Shown: positions 1-8,228 of the stretch, one piece after another
How positions within the stretch are numbered: the first letter of the stretch is position 1
How the letters are laid out: the number at the start of each line of letters is the position of its first letter
Assembly (NCBI RefSeq): GCF_009498035.1
Contig: NZ_CP034550.1
Span: 868,001 to 932,000 of the forward strand
Source: Saccharothrix syringae
GTDB lineage: Bacteria; Actinomycetota; Actinomycetes; Mycobacteriales; Pseudonocardiaceae
Length of the DNA stretch: 64,000 nt
Direction of reading: 5' to 3'
Program-made: the position numbers and the translations under genes
Notes under the pieces: generated by a model
The model's input: only the letters and a program-made list of their open reading frames with translations
What the model was told of the DNA's origin: nothing
Databases searched by the model: none

Positions 1-324
1 GTCCCGCACGGCGTCCACATCGGACACCAGGCGGGTGAGCGCGTCCCCGTCGCGCAGGGGGCGGCGCAGCAGGGAGTCGTAGACGCGGCCCCGCAGCCCG
101 GCCAGGTGCCGCAGCACGGCCGAGTGCCCGGCGAGCCGTTCGGCGTACCGCAGGCCGCCGCGCGCGAGGGCCAGCGCCCGCACGGCCACGATCGCCACGG
201 CCAGCGCCGGCAGCGGCGGCTGCCCGGCCGCCCGCACGACCAGCCACACCGCCGTGGCGGTCAGCCCGACGCCCGCCAGCTCGGCCGCGACACCCGCCAC
301 GACCGCCCACACCAGCCGCCCCAC
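1..324 (-). CDS. cydC: Thiol reductant ABC exporter subunit CydC (N-terminal fragment, runs off the window)
   Basis: Only the first 108 codons are present; the gene continues beyond base 1. The visible protein starts as a hydrophobic segment (VGRLVWAVVAGVAAELAGVG) and continues through a second helix and a cytoplasmic-loop stretch (RYAERLAGHSAVLRHLAGLR), as in the first transmembrane part of CydC. The GTG at 324 is chosen because AGGGGG lies just upstream; an in-frame GTG at 372 overlapping the cydD stop (GTGA) is the alternative. With CydD it would form the heterodimeric inner-membrane exporter of glutathione/cysteine-type thiols needed for cytochrome bd assembly. It is last in the cydA-cydB-cydD-cydC run. 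The assignment rests mostly on position after cydD. Confidence 0.8.
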   Translation of the reverse strand, partial: MGRLVWAVVAGVAAELAGVGLTATAVWLVVRAAGQPPLPALAVAIVAVRALALARGGLRYAERLAGHSAVLRHLAGLRGRVYDSLLRRPLRDGDALTRLVSDVDAVRD

Positions 325-368
325 CCCGACCCCCTCACGACCTCGCGACCACCACCCGCACCGCCCCC

Positions 369-1856
369 TCACGGCAGCGCCACCACCCGGTCCACCCCAC
401 CGAGCAGCGCGGGCCGGTGCGCCACCACCAGCGCCGTCCGCCCGGCCGACAACCGCGCGACCGCCCGCAGCACCGCCTCCTCGGTCCCGCCGTCCAACCG
501 GGATGTCGGCTCGTCCAGCAGCAGCATCCGCGCGTCCACCCGCACCAGCGCCCGGGCCAGCGCGACCCGCTGCCGCTCACCCGAGGACAGCGCGTGCGAG
601 GCGCCCACCAGGTGCCCCAGCCCCACCGCGCGAGCCGCCCCGAGCACGTCGCCGGGCCCGCCGAGCGCGATGGTGTCGGCGACCGTGCCGGGGAACGGCG
701 TCGGCCGCTGCGGCACCCACGCCACCTGCGCCAGCCACGACTCGCGGTCCACCCCGCGCAGGTCCACCCCGCCCACCAGCACCCGCCCGGACGCGGGCAC
801 GACGAACCCCAGCAGCACCCGCAGCAGCGTGGACTTGCCCGCGCCGCTCGGCCCGACCAGCGCCACCCGCTCGCCGGGCGCGATCCGCAGCGACACCTCG
901 GGCAGCGGGTCGCGCCCGGGGTGCCGCACCACGACCCGGTCCACCACGACCTCGGCGGTGCGCAGGTCCGGTGCCCGGGTGCCGCCGACCGACACCACCG
1001 GCCGGTGCGCGGCCGCCAGCACGGCCAGGCCCTCGGCCGAGGCGTGGAACTGCGCGCCGGCCGCCCGCAGCGGCAGGTACGCCTCGGGTGCCAGCAGCAG
1101 CACCAGCAGCGCCACGTGGAGGGTCACGCCGCCGTGCAGCAGCCGCAGGCCCACGGGCACCGCCACCAGCGCCACGGACAGCGTCGCCACCAGTTCCAGG
1201 ACCAGCGCGGACAGGAACGCCACGCGCAGCGCGCGCAGGGTCGCCGACGCGTGCGCGCCCGCCATCTCCCGCACGGTCCGGGCCTGGGCCGCCGCCCGCC
1301 CGAACAGCCGCAGCGTGCCCAGGCCGCGCACCACGTCCAGGAAGTGCCCGCCGACCACGGCCAGCCCGGCCCACTGCTCGCGCGTCCGGTCGCGGGTGTG
1401 CAGGCCGACCAGCGCGGCGAAGACCGGCACCAGCGGCAGCGTGGCCAGCACCACCAGCGCCGAGGACAGGTCGGCGAACGACAGCCGGGCCACCACCGCG
1501 ACCGGCACCACCGCGGCCACCGCGAGCTGCGGCAGGTACCCGGCGAAGTACGGCTCGACCGCGTCCAGGCCCCTCACCACCAGCGTGACCACCGACCCGG
1601 CCGGTTCGCCCGTGCCGCACGCCCCGCGCAGCACCCGCTTGCGCAGCCCGGCCTTCACCGCGGTGGCGGCGCGTTGCGCGAACACCCGACCCGCCCACAC
1701 CACGAGCGCCCGGCCCACGGCCGCCGCCGCGAGCCACCACGGCGGGCCGCCCGTCAGCACGGCTGCCAGCGCCTCCGCCTGGGCGAGCACGACCGCGGCG
1801 GTGACCACCGCCAGGGCGGTCAGCGCGACCGGGTACCGCCGGTCAACGTGGGACAC
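369..1856 (-). CDS. cydD: Thiol reductant ABC exporter subunit CydD
   Basis: A 495-residue half-transporter: six-helix membrane domain (roughly residues 8-290) followed by a nucleotide-binding domain. Visible ATPase motifs are Walker A GPSGAGKST, signature LSSGERQRVALARA (first Gly of LSGG replaced by Ser), Walker B MLLLDEPTS and the H-loop VVAHR. In the CydDC family the complex sits in the cytoplasmic membrane and exports reductant needed for haem insertion into cytochrome bd. The GTG start overlaps the end of cydB by 14 bases, so translation is probably coupled. The separate cydD and cydC reading frames contrast with the fused CydDC of some actinobacteria. Confidence 0.9.
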   Translation of the reverse strand: MSHVDRRYPVALTALAVVTAAVVLAQAEALAAVLTGGPPWWLAAAAVGRALVVWAGRVFAQRAATAVKAGLRKRVLRGACGTGEPAGSVVTLVVRGLDAVEPYFAGYLPQLAVAAVVPVAVVARLSFADLSSALVVLATLPLVPVFAALVGLHTRDRTREQWAGLAVVGGHFLDVVRGLGTLRLFGRAAAQARTVREMAGAHASATLRALRVAFLSALVLELVATLSVALVAVPVGLRLLHGGVTLHVALLVLLLAPEAYLPLRAAGAQFHASAEGLAVLAAAHRPVVSVGGTRAPDLRTAEVVVDRVVVRHPGRDPLPEVSLRIAPGERVALVGPSGAGKSTLLRVLLGFVVPASGRVLVGGVDLRGVDRESWLAQVAWVPQRPTPFPGTVADTIALGGPGDVLGAARAVGLGHLVGASHALSSGERQRVALARALVRVDARMLLLDEPTSRLDGGTEEAVLRAVARLSAGRTALVVAHRPALLGGVDRVVALP

Positions 1857-2691
1857 GCCGCACCCACCAGGTCGTCCACTGGAACAGCAGCACCAGCGGC
1901 AGCACCACCAGCGCCGCCCAGCCCAGCGGGCGCAGCGTGCCCGGCCCGGCCATCGCCGCCACGCCCACCACGTCCCGCGCCCCGAACACCGCCACCACCG
2001 GCAGCGCGCTCACCAGCGCCGTGCAGCCGAACGCCACCCGGTGCCGCCCGGAGCGCAGCGCGAGCCACGCCCCGCCGAGCAGCGGCACGGCGACCCCCGC
2101 GACCAGCCCGTACCCCGGTGCCGGCACCGGCCCGGCCAGCGGCACCGCCGCCACCGCGAACCCCGCGACCGGCGGCACCAGCCCCGCGGCGACCCGCACG
2201 GCCCGCCGGCGCGGCCCGTCGCGCAGCCGCCAGGCCAGGAACACCGCGCCGTGCAGCGCGAACAGCAGCGGCACGCCCGCCGCCCACAGCACCACCGGGC
2301 CGCCGAGCACCCGCCCGAGCAGCACGCCCCAACCCACCGCGACCACCAGCGCCGAGCCGACCAGCACGACGTCCCACGCGGGGGAGCGCAGCTGCGCGGC
2401 GGCGGTGAACGCGACCAGCCCGACCAGCAGCACCGCGAACGCGGTGTGGTGCCCGGACAGCAGTTCGCCCTCCAGCCGGGGGAACGCGCCGAACAGCACG
2501 CCGACCGCCGCCACCAGCCACACCTCGTTGCCGAGCAGGAACGGCGTCACCGCGCCCAGCACGTGCCGCCGTTCCCGCTCGTCGCGCGCCAGCACCCGCA
2601 GCAGCAGCCCGACGCCGTAGTCGAACCCGGCCAGCGCGAAGTACCCGCAGGTCAACAAGGCCAGCACCACGATCCAGGCGGTTTCCACCAC
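1843..2691 (-). CDS. cydB: Cytochrome bd-type oxidase subunit II
   Basis: A 282-residue polytopic membrane protein with about eight hydrophobic segments. The N-terminus VETAWIVVLALLTCGYFALAGFDYGVG matches the CydB start, including the conserved GFDYG turn and the following FLLGNEVWL segment. CydB is structurally paired with CydA in the membrane and has no catalytic haem. At 282 residues it is shorter than the usual 330-380. The gene follows cydA by 7 bases on the same strand and overlaps cydD, so cydABDC is one transcription unit. The short length parallels the short CydA next to it and suggests a divergent bd subfamily. Confidence 0.9.
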   Translation of the reverse strand: MVETAWIVVLALLTCGYFALAGFDYGVGLLLRVLARDERERRHVLGAVTPFLLGNEVWLVAAVGVLFGAFPRLEGELLSGHHTAFAVLLVGLVAFTAAAQLRSPAWDVVLVGSALVVAVGWGVLLGRVLGGPVVLWAAGVPLLFALHGAVFLAWRLRDGPRRRAVRVAAGLVPPVAGFAVAAVPLAGPVPAPGYGLVAGVAVPLLGGAWLALRSGRHRVAFGCTALVSALPVVAVFGARDVVGVAAMAGPGTLRPLGWAALVVLPLVLLFQWTTWWVRRVPR

Positions 2692-2698
2692 GCACCCC

Positions 2699-3862
2699 CT
2701 ACAGCGCCGGGACCAGCGGCGACACCGGCTCGCGGTCCGCCACCGGCCCGCGCCGCGCGTACCTCGCGATCAGCGCCCAGTCGGCCACGGCCAGCGCGGT
2801 GAACACGGCCGTGAACGCGACGAACGAGAACAGCAGTTGGCCGCGGCCCACGTGCGACAGCGCGTCCTCGGTGGTCAGCAGCCCCTGCACCAGCCACGGC
2901 TGACGCCCCACCTCGCGGAACAGCCAGCCGCCGACGGCCGCGACGAACGGCAGCGGGATGCCCAGCACCATCAGGTACAGCGGGAACCGCAGCCGCACCA
3001 CCCAGTCCCGGAACAGCAGCGGCACGGTTGCCCAACTGGCCAGCAGCAGCGCGAACCCGATCTGGATCATGAACCCGAGGCCGGCGCCGTCGACCGCGCC
3101 GACGGTGCCCAGTTTCTCCGGTTGGTACTCGGCGAGGATCGGGAACTGGGCGAACCCCAGGCCGACGAGCACGGGCGCGGCCAGCGCCGTGGTGACCACC
3201 CCGAGCCGCAGCGACCGGCGGAAGAACGCCACCTCGGTGGTGCGGCGGAGGAAGTGGTGGGCGCTGATGCCGGTGACGAGCACCCCGCCCGTGGTCAGCG
3301 CGGCGGCGCACACGTGCAGGAACGCCGTGCCGAACGTCGGGTTGGCCAGGAGCGCGGAGAAGTCCGTCATCCGCAGCACGCCGTCGCGCAGCTCGTGGCC
3401 GACGGGGTGCTGGAGGAACCCGTTGGCCACCATGATCCAGAACGCCGAGGCGTAGGCGGTCAGCGCGACCAGCCAGACCAGCGCCAGGTGCACCCACCTG
3501 TGCAACCGGTCCCAGCCGAAGATCCACAGGCCGAGGAAGGTCGACTCCAGGAAGAACGCCACCAGCGCCTCCAGCGCCAGCGGCGCGCCGAACACGTCGC
3601 CGGCGAACGCCGACAGGCCCGACCAGTTCAGCCCGAACTGGAACTCCATGACGATGCCGGTCGCGGTGCCGAGCGCGTAGTTGACCACGTAGAGCCGACC
3701 CCAGAAGCGGGTCATCCGCGCGTGCACGGGGTCGGCGGAGAACGCGGCCCGGGTCTGCATCACCGCCACCAGCGCCACCAAACCCAGCGTGACCAGCACG
3801 AACAGGAAGTGGAACGACGTGGTGACGGCGAACTGGAGCCGGGCCAGTCCGAGGGCATCCAT
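2699..3862 (-). CDS. cydA: Cytochrome bd-type oxidase subunit I, short divergent form
   Basis: Haem-bearing subunit of a cytochrome bd-type quinol oxidase, in the cytoplasmic membrane. Seen: His18 in TTSFHFLFVL (haem b595 ligand position), a Glu pair in LEALVAFFLESTF, a His in AFLHVCAAAL near residue 183 (b558 ligand position), and GRQPW near the C-terminus. The protein is 387 residues against about 450-520 in typical family members. The Q-loop is almost absent: QPEKLGTV retains the Lys but the Glu expected five residues later reads Gly, and the helix that normally carries the Arg-x-Met haem-ligand motif reads GFMIQIG. Quinol oxidation may therefore differ from the canonical enzyme. The ATG at 3862 is the only good start. 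The gene is first in the cyd operon and divergent from a PadR gene. Confidence 0.88.
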   Translation of the reverse strand: MDALGLARLQFAVTTSFHFLFVLVTLGLVALVAVMQTRAAFSADPVHARMTRFWGRLYVVNYALGTATGIVMEFQFGLNWSGLSAFAGDVFGAPLALEALVAFFLESTFLGLWIFGWDRLHRWVHLALVWLVALTAYASAFWIMVANGFLQHPVGHELRDGVLRMTDFSALLANPTFGTAFLHVCAAALTTGGVLVTGISAHHFLRRTTEVAFFRRSLRLGVVTTALAAPVLVGLGFAQFPILAEYQPEKLGTVGAVDGAGLGFMIQIGFALLLASWATVPLLFRDWVVRLRFPLYLMVLGIPLPFVAAVGGWLFREVGRQPWLVQGLLTTEDALSHVGRGQLLFSFVAFTAVFTALAVADWALIARYARRGPVADREPVSPLVPAL

Positions 3863-3877
3863 GGGTAGCGAAGTTAT

Positions 3878-3894
3878 ACGTAGACTGCCTACAT
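3878..3894. promoter_or_regulatory. Candidate PadR operator overlapping the cydA promoter
   Basis: A near-palindrome, GTAG-actgc-CTAC with flanking AC and AT, lies between divergent cydA and the padR-family gene. On the minus strand it abuts TATAAC (3872-3877), a plausible -10 hexamer for cydA. PadR proteins are known to bind dyads of the ATGT-N8-ACAT kind, and ATGTAG/CTACGT here is close to that. Repression of cydA by the adjacent PadR protein is inference. Confidence 0.45.
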
Positions 3895-3950
3895 GACATC
3901 GGGGATGACCCCGATGTGGCCCCTTGGTCCGATGGGTAGAGTCACTACGC

Positions 3951-4289
3951 GTGAAGTCCGACGCGCTGCGCGGTCACCTCGACGCGCTGCTGCTCGCCAC
4001 GCTCGACGGCGAGCGGCTGCACGGCTACGCGATCATCGAGGCCCTGCAGCGGCGCAGCGGCGGCGTGCTCGACCTGCCCACCGGCACCGTCTACCCGGCG
4101 CTGCGCCGGCTGGAGTCCGCGGGCCTGGTGACCAGCGAGTGGAGCACCGTCGGCGGCCGGCAGCGCCGCACCTACCGGCTGACCAGGTCCGGGCAGCGGG
4201 CGCTGGCGGCCGAGCGGACCGCGTGGCGCGAGTTCACCACCGCGATCGAGGGCGTGCTGGGGGGTGGGCAGTGGCCGGCGCAGGCGTGA
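3951..4289 (+). CDS. PadR family transcriptional regulator
   Basis: A 112-residue winged-helix protein. It shows the PadR landmarks LRGHLDALLLATLDGERLHGYAI (helix 1), DLPTGTVYPALRRLESAGLV (recognition helix) and the wing GRQRRTYRLT. The GTG at 3951 is used because the PadR fold starts directly there. The next gene overlaps its end by 4 or 19 bases and encodes a HAAS-type membrane protein, a common PadR partner. The gene is divergent from cydABDC and the intergenic dyad at 3878-3894 suggests it may repress cydA as well as itself. The effector is unknown. Confidence 0.85.
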   Translation: MKSDALRGHLDALLLATLDGERLHGYAIIEALQRRSGGVLDLPTGTVYPALRRLESAGLVTSEWSTVGGRQRRTYRLTRSGQRALAAERTAWREFTTAIEGVLGGGQWPAQA

Positions 4290-4948
4290 TCGACGAGTAC
4301 GTGACCGCGCTGGACCGGCGGCTGCGCGGCCCCGGGCACGTCAAGGACGACCTGCTCGCCGAGGCCCGCGACGGCCTGGACGACGCGGCCCGCGCCCACC
4401 GCGACCGCGGCCTGGACGAGGAGGCCGCCCAGCGGCGCGCCGTCGCCGAGTTCGGCCCGGTCACCGCGGTGGCCCGCGACTACCAGGGCCTGCTCGGCCT
4501 CGCCCACGGCGCCCGCACCCTGCGGACGCTGATGCTGGTGCTGCCCGCGGTGCACGTCATCTGGGAGCTCAACCGCCGGTTCTGGATCGGCGCGTGGCAG
4601 GGCTTCGACGCCCCGCCGCCCTCCTGGTACCTGTTCGTGGCCCGGTTCAACGACACCGCGTCGTGGGTGGTCGCGGGCGTGGCCGTGGTCGCCCTGCTGG
4701 TCGGGCGGCGGCTGGCCCGCACGGCGGTCAGCACGCTGACCCTGGCCAGGCTCGCGGCCGTGCTGGCGGTGGTCGCGGTCGGCGCCGCGCTGTGCGGCAA
4801 CCTCGGCATCCTGCTCGCCACCGCCCACCTGGACCCGGCGCGGCTGCTGTTCTCGCCGCCGGTGGCCGCGGCCACCCTGTTCTCGCTGGCGGTCCTGCTG
4901 CGGCTGGCCGTGCTCGCCCGCAGGTGCCTGGTGTTCTCGTCGGTGTGA
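4271..4948 (+). CDS. HAAS-domain (permease prefix type) membrane protein
   Basis: About 225 residues. The N-terminal 75 residues (VIDEYVTALDRRLRG followed by VKDDLLAEARDGL and DEEAAQRRAVAEFG) have the helical pattern of HAAS/permease-prefix domains that accompany PadR regulators. Four hydrophobic segments follow, around residues 90-220. Two starts are possible: GTG 4271 (preceded by GGGGGGTGGG) or GTG 4286, which forms a GTGA overlap with the padR stop. PadR/HAAS pairs are often envelope-stress or membrane-sensing modules; the exact role here is unknown. Confidence 0.75.
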   Translation: MAGAGVIDEYVTALDRRLRGPGHVKDDLLAEARDGLDDAARAHRDRGLDEEAAQRRAVAEFGPVTAVARDYQGLLGLAHGARTLRTLMLVLPAVHVIWELNRRFWIGAWQGFDAPPPSWYLFVARFNDTASWVVAGVAVVALLVGRRLARTAVSTLTLARLAAVLAVVAVGAALCGNLGILLATAHLDPARLLFSPPVAAATLFSLAVLLRLAVLARRCLVFSSV

Positions 4949-4975
4949 CCGGCGGGCGTGTGCCACGATCGTCAC

Positions 4976-5383
4976 GTGACCTCAGCGCTCATCTACATCG
5001 TCGTCATGGCGCTCGTCGCGGCCGTGGTGTTCCTGCTGGCCGCGCTGGTGTTCGGGCGGGGCGAGGAACTGGCGCCGCTGCCGCCGGGCGCGTCGCCGAC
5101 CCGCCTGCCCGCCGACGGCGTGACCCCCGAGGACGTGCGGGGGCTGCGGTTCCAGCAGGTCCTGCGCGGCTACAAGATGGCGGAGGTGGACTGGGCGCTG
5201 GAGCGGCTGGCGGACGAGGTCTCGCAGCTCCGGGCCCGGGTCGCCGAGCTGGAGGCCGGGCACGCGGGCGACCGGGACGGCGACGCGCGTGCCGACGTGC
5301 GGACCGGTGACGGCGCCGGGGCGGCCCCCGACGCCTCCCGCGACGGCCGGGCGGCCCGGGAAGCCGAGCATGACCGGGCCTGA
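4976..5383 (+). CDS. DivIVA domain-containing membrane protein
   Basis: A 135-residue protein with one N-terminal transmembrane segment (about residues 4-27). It is followed by TPEDVRGLRFQQVLRGYKM and a predicted coiled coil (EVDWALERLADEVSQLRARV), the pattern of short actinobacterial DivIVA-domain proteins. The tail is acidic and low in complexity. GTG 4976 is preferred because upstream codons are not hydrophobic. From recall it corresponds to Rv1209, which also lies just upstream of tag. A role in polar or septal membrane organisation is inferred from the family only. Confidence 0.8.
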   Translation: MTSALIYIVVMALVAAVVFLLAALVFGRGEELAPLPPGASPTRLPADGVTPEDVRGLRFQQVLRGYKMAEVDWALERLADEVSQLRARVAELEAGHAGDRDGDARADVRTGDGAGAAPDASRDGRAAREAEHDRA

Positions 5384-5404
5384 GCCCCACCGGGCGGTGC
5401 CGGC

Positions 5405-5815
5405 GTGACCAGGTTCGAGCTGCGCGTCCCGGTCGACGCGCCCGCCGCCCGCACCTGGGCCGCGCTGACCGACTGGGAGCGGCAGGGCGAGTGGATGCTC
5501 GGCACCCGCGTCCGCGTCACCGCGGGCGACGGCGCGAGCACGGGCAGCGAGCTGACCGCGTTCACCGGCATCGGCCCCCTCGGGTTCACCGACACCATGC
5601 GCATCACCGCGTGGGAACCGCCGCTGCGCTGCGCCGTCGACCACACCGGCCGGCTCGTCCGCGGCACCGGCGAGTTCCTGGTCCTGCCCCGCGGCGCGCG
5701 CAGCGAGCTGGTCTGGGCCGAGGACGTGGCCCTGCCGCTGAACCTCGCGTTCGCGCCGGGTGTGAAGCTGTCCCTGCTCAGGTTCGCGCGATTCGCCCGG
5801 GAGTACCCCGCATGA
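5405..5815 (+). CDS. SRPBCC family protein (polyketide cyclase/START-like)
   Basis: A 136-residue protein starting FELRVPVDAPAARTWAALTDWERQGEWM, the typical first strand and helix of the SRPBCC helix-grip fold. A central TGIGPLGFTDTMRITAWEPP stretch and the strand pair before LNLAFAPGVKLSLLRFARFA also fit. Such proteins bind hydrophobic ligands or act as cyclase/hydrolase-like enzymes; no substrate can be named. The stop overlaps the ATG of tag (ATGA), so the two are probably co-translated. It is an addition to the Rv1209-Rv1210 order remembered for mycobacteria. Confidence 0.8.
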   Translation: MTRFELRVPVDAPAARTWAALTDWERQGEWMLGTRVRVTAGDGASTGSELTAFTGIGPLGFTDTMRITAWEPPLRCAVDHTGRLVRGTGEFLVLPRGARSELVWAEDVALPLNLAFAPGVKLSLLRFARFAREYPA

Positions 5816-6378
5816 CCGTCCAGACCGACCCGGTGCGCTGCCCGTGGGGCGACAGCACCCCCGACTACGCCGACTACCACGACACCGAGTGGGGCGTGGA
5901 GCTGCACGGCGAGACCGCGATGTTCGAGCGCATGGCGCTGGAGTCGTTCCAGTCCGGCCTGTCCTGGATCACCATCCTGCGCAAGCGCGAGAACTTCCGC
6001 CGCGCCTTCGCCGGGTTCGAGCCCGCGGCCGTGGCCCGGTTCGACGACGCCGACGTCGAGCGCCTGATGGCCGACGCGGGCATCGTGCGCAACCGGGCCA
6101 AGATCCTCGCCACGATCAACAACGCCCGCGCCGTCGCCCGGCTGGACGTGCCGCTCGACGACCTGCTGTGGTCGTTCAAGCCCGAGCGGCACACCCGCCC
6201 CGCGACGATCGGCGACGTGCCGGCCGTCACCCCGGAGTCGAAGGCCATGGCCAAGGAGCTCAAGCGCCGCGGCTTCGCCTTCCTCGGCCCCACCACCTGC
6301 TACGCGTTGATGCAGGCCACGGGCATGGTCGACGACCACGTCGCGACCTGCTTCCGGGCCTCCGGGCCCGTGGGCTAG
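5812..6378 (+). CDS. tag: DNA-3-methyladenine glycosylase I
   Basis: A 188-residue base-excision repair enzyme that removes 3-methyladenine from alkylated DNA. Tag hallmarks: RCPWGD and YHDTEWG (Cys and His zinc ligands), FERMALESFQSGLSW with the catalytic-pocket Glu and Trp, the helix-hairpin region near MADAGIVRN, and C-terminal DDHVATCF supplying the second His/Cys pair. Length is normal for the family. The ATG overlaps the previous stop. The tag stop codon shares the palindrome CTAG with the stop of the convergent enoyl-CoA hydratase gene, so the two genes end on top of each other with no terminator between. Confidence 0.95.
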   Translation: MTVQTDPVRCPWGDSTPDYADYHDTEWGVELHGETAMFERMALESFQSGLSWITILRKRENFRRAFAGFEPAAVARFDDADVERLMADAGIVRNRAKILATINNARAVARLDVPLDDLLWSFKPERHTRPATIGDVPAVTPESKAMAKELKRRGFAFLGPTTCYALMQATGMVDDHVATCFRASGPVG

Positions 6379-7154
6379 CGGCCGGTGAACCGGGGCGCCC
6401 GCTTGGCCACGAACGCGGCCACCGCCTCCCGGTGGTCGGCCGTCGCGCCCGCCTCGGCCTGCGTGCGGGCCTCCACGTCCAGCGCCGCCGCCAGCTCGCC
6501 GGAGAACGCCATCGCCTCCTTGATCTTGGCGTAGGCGGTGGTGGGCCCGGCGGCGAGCCGGGCGGCCAGCTCCAGCGCCGCGGTCAGCGCCTCGCCGTCG
6601 GGCACCACCCGGTTGACCATGCCGACGCGCAGCGCCTCCTCGGCGCCCACCGGCTGGGCCAGCAGCATCATCTCCATCGCCCGGCCGTGCCCGATCAGCC
6701 GCGGCAGCGTCCACGACGCGCCGGAGTCCGCGGTCAGGCCCACGTTGGCGAAGGCCATCAGGAACTTCGCGCCCGCCGCCGCGACCCGCAGGTCGCAGGC
6801 GTAGGCCAGGGACGCGCCCGCGCCCGCCGCGGTGCCGTTGACCGCCGCGACCACCGGCTTGGGCATCCCGACGATCGCCCGCACCATCGGGTTGTAGTGC
6901 CGCTCGACGGTGTGCAGCGGCGCCGGGTCGCCCGCCTCCAGCAGCGCGATGTGCTCCTTGAGGTCCTGGCCCGCGCAGAACGCCCGACCCGCCCCGGTGA
7001 CCACCACGGCGCGCACGGAGTCGTCCGCGGAGGTGTCCTCCAGGACCTCCAGGAACCGCTCCTTCAACGCGATCGTGAACGAGTTGAACGACTCCGGGCG
7101 GTTGAGGGTGAGGGTGCGAACGCCGTCGGCGTCGTCGACGAGGAGTTCGGGCAC
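6375..7154 (-). CDS. Enoyl-CoA hydratase/isomerase family protein, PaaG-like
   Basis: A 259-residue crotonase-fold protein. CoA/oxyanion-hole signatures are VVTGAGRAFCAGQDLKE and NGTAAGAGASLAYACDLRVA; FANVGLTADSGASWTLPRL resembles the isomerase PaaG (ring-1,2-epoxyphenylacetyl-CoA isomerase) more than ordinary hydratases, because an Asp replaces the second catalytic Glu. The GTG start follows a GGAGGT ribosome-binding site. It sits 31 bases downstream of a PaaX-type regulator on the same strand, consistent with a phenylacetate or related aromatic-acid function, but no other paa genes are in view. It could equally be a fatty-acid isomerase. Confidence 0.82.
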   Translation of the reverse strand: MPELLVDDADGVRTLTLNRPESFNSFTIALKERFLEVLEDTSADDSVRAVVVTGAGRAFCAGQDLKEHIALLEAGDPAPLHTVERHYNPMVRAIVGMPKPVVAAVNGTAAGAGASLAYACDLRVAAAGAKFLMAFANVGLTADSGASWTLPRLIGHGRAMEMMLLAQPVGAEEALRVGMVNRVVPDGEALTAALELAARLAAGPTTAYAKIKEAMAFSGELAAALDVEARTQAEAGATADHREAVAAFVAKRAPRFTGR

Positions 7155-7185
7155 GGTGGGACCTCCGGTTGCGTCACGTGGGTGG

Positions 7186-7965
7186 TCAGTGGGCGCTCAG
7201 GCAGTCGTCGACGAACTCGGCCGCCGCCGGCGCCAGCCGCGCGGTGTGCCGGTCGAAGAACTCCGCGGCCCCCGCGCCCGGCCAGTCCGCGGGCAGCAGC
7301 TCGCGCGGCAGGCCGGGGTCGCGGAACAGGAACTTCCGCCACGCGTGCAGGAAGCGCTGCGACGCGGCGAACGCCCCGGCCGGCGAGGAACCGTCCACAG
7401 CGGACACCACGGGCTCCCACTCGGCGACGAACAGGGCGTAGTCGCGGCCCAGGCCGGCCAGGTCCCAGGCGCGGGCCGCCAGCGCGGCCGGGTCGTCCTC
7501 GTGCCGGCCCAGGAACGTGCTGCCGCGCACGCCCTCGCCCGCCAGCACGTCCGCCAGCTCCGCCGACGGGCGCGGTGCGACCCACGTCACCGGGCCCAGC
7601 GCGCCGTAGCCGAGCAGCTGCAGCGAGGAGGCCAGCCGCTCCCGCGCCTCCCGCGCGGGCAGCTCCTCCAGCACCACCACGTGCCACAGACCGTCCCAGG
7701 TGGACGGCCGGGTGCGGTAGATGCGGGCCGCGGCCTCGTCCAGCCGCCGCTCCGCGCGGGGCGTCATGGCGTAGCCCGGGCCGCCCGGCAGGCGGACCGG
7801 CCGCAGCCAGCCCTGCCGGACCGTCCGCGACACCGCCGTGCGCACCGCCGGCGCGGCGAAGTCCAGCGGTTCGAGCAGCCGGACCAGCGCGGCGATCGTC
7901 GCGGCACCACCCCGCTCGCGGAGGTGGCCGCCGTAGACGTCGAAGAGCGCGGAACGGGCTCGCAC
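7186..7965 (-). CDS. PaaX family transcriptional regulator
   Basis: About 259 residues from GTG 7965. It opens with RARSALFDVYGGHLRERGG, then VRTAVSRTVRQGWLRPVRL (winged-helix recognition segment), and closes with the C-terminal PaaX segment RFLHAWRKFLFRDPGLPRELLPADWPG. PaaX proteins repress phenylacetate catabolism and respond to phenylacetyl-CoA; ligand identity here is inferred only from family and from the PaaG-like neighbour. The frame is open upstream to 8106, but those codons lack family similarity, so the internal GTG is chosen without a strong ribosome-binding site. Confidence 0.8.
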   Translation of the reverse strand: MRARSALFDVYGGHLRERGGAATIAALVRLLEPLDFAAPAVRTAVSRTVRQGWLRPVRLPGGPGYAMTPRAERRLDEAAARIYRTRPSTWDGLWHVVVLEELPAREARERLASSLQLLGYGALGPVTWVAPRPSAELADVLAGEGVRGSTFLGRHEDDPAALAARAWDLAGLGRDYALFVAEWEPVVSAVDGSSPAGAFAASQRFLHAWRKFLFRDPGLPRELLPADWPGAGAAEFFDRHTARLAPAAAEFVDDCLSAH

Positions 7966-8228
7966 GAGAGCCGAGTGTGTCAGGGCGGCCCCACGACACG
8001 CCACAGCGCCGTCCCGGGTCACGGCCGGGTGACGGTTTCCGCAGGGGCGCGGAAGTCGTTGGGGCACGGCGTTCCTGGCCCTGAGCAGGGCGTTGGCCAA
8101 GATCACCCGGGGAGTCCACGGCGGCCGGAAAGATCGGTTCGGTTTCGCAGGTGAGTCCGCATAGGGGAGAATGGGGGCGGTATCCGGCCCTGGTCGGACG
8201 GGGAAGATGTTGACGGAGGGAGCACGCG

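Noticed and set aside
106..2802. An 898-codon open frame on the plus strand across the cyd operon
   Set aside because: It is antisense to cydC, cydD and cydB, which have clear motifs; its translation is low-complexity Arg/Pro/His text caused by high GC.
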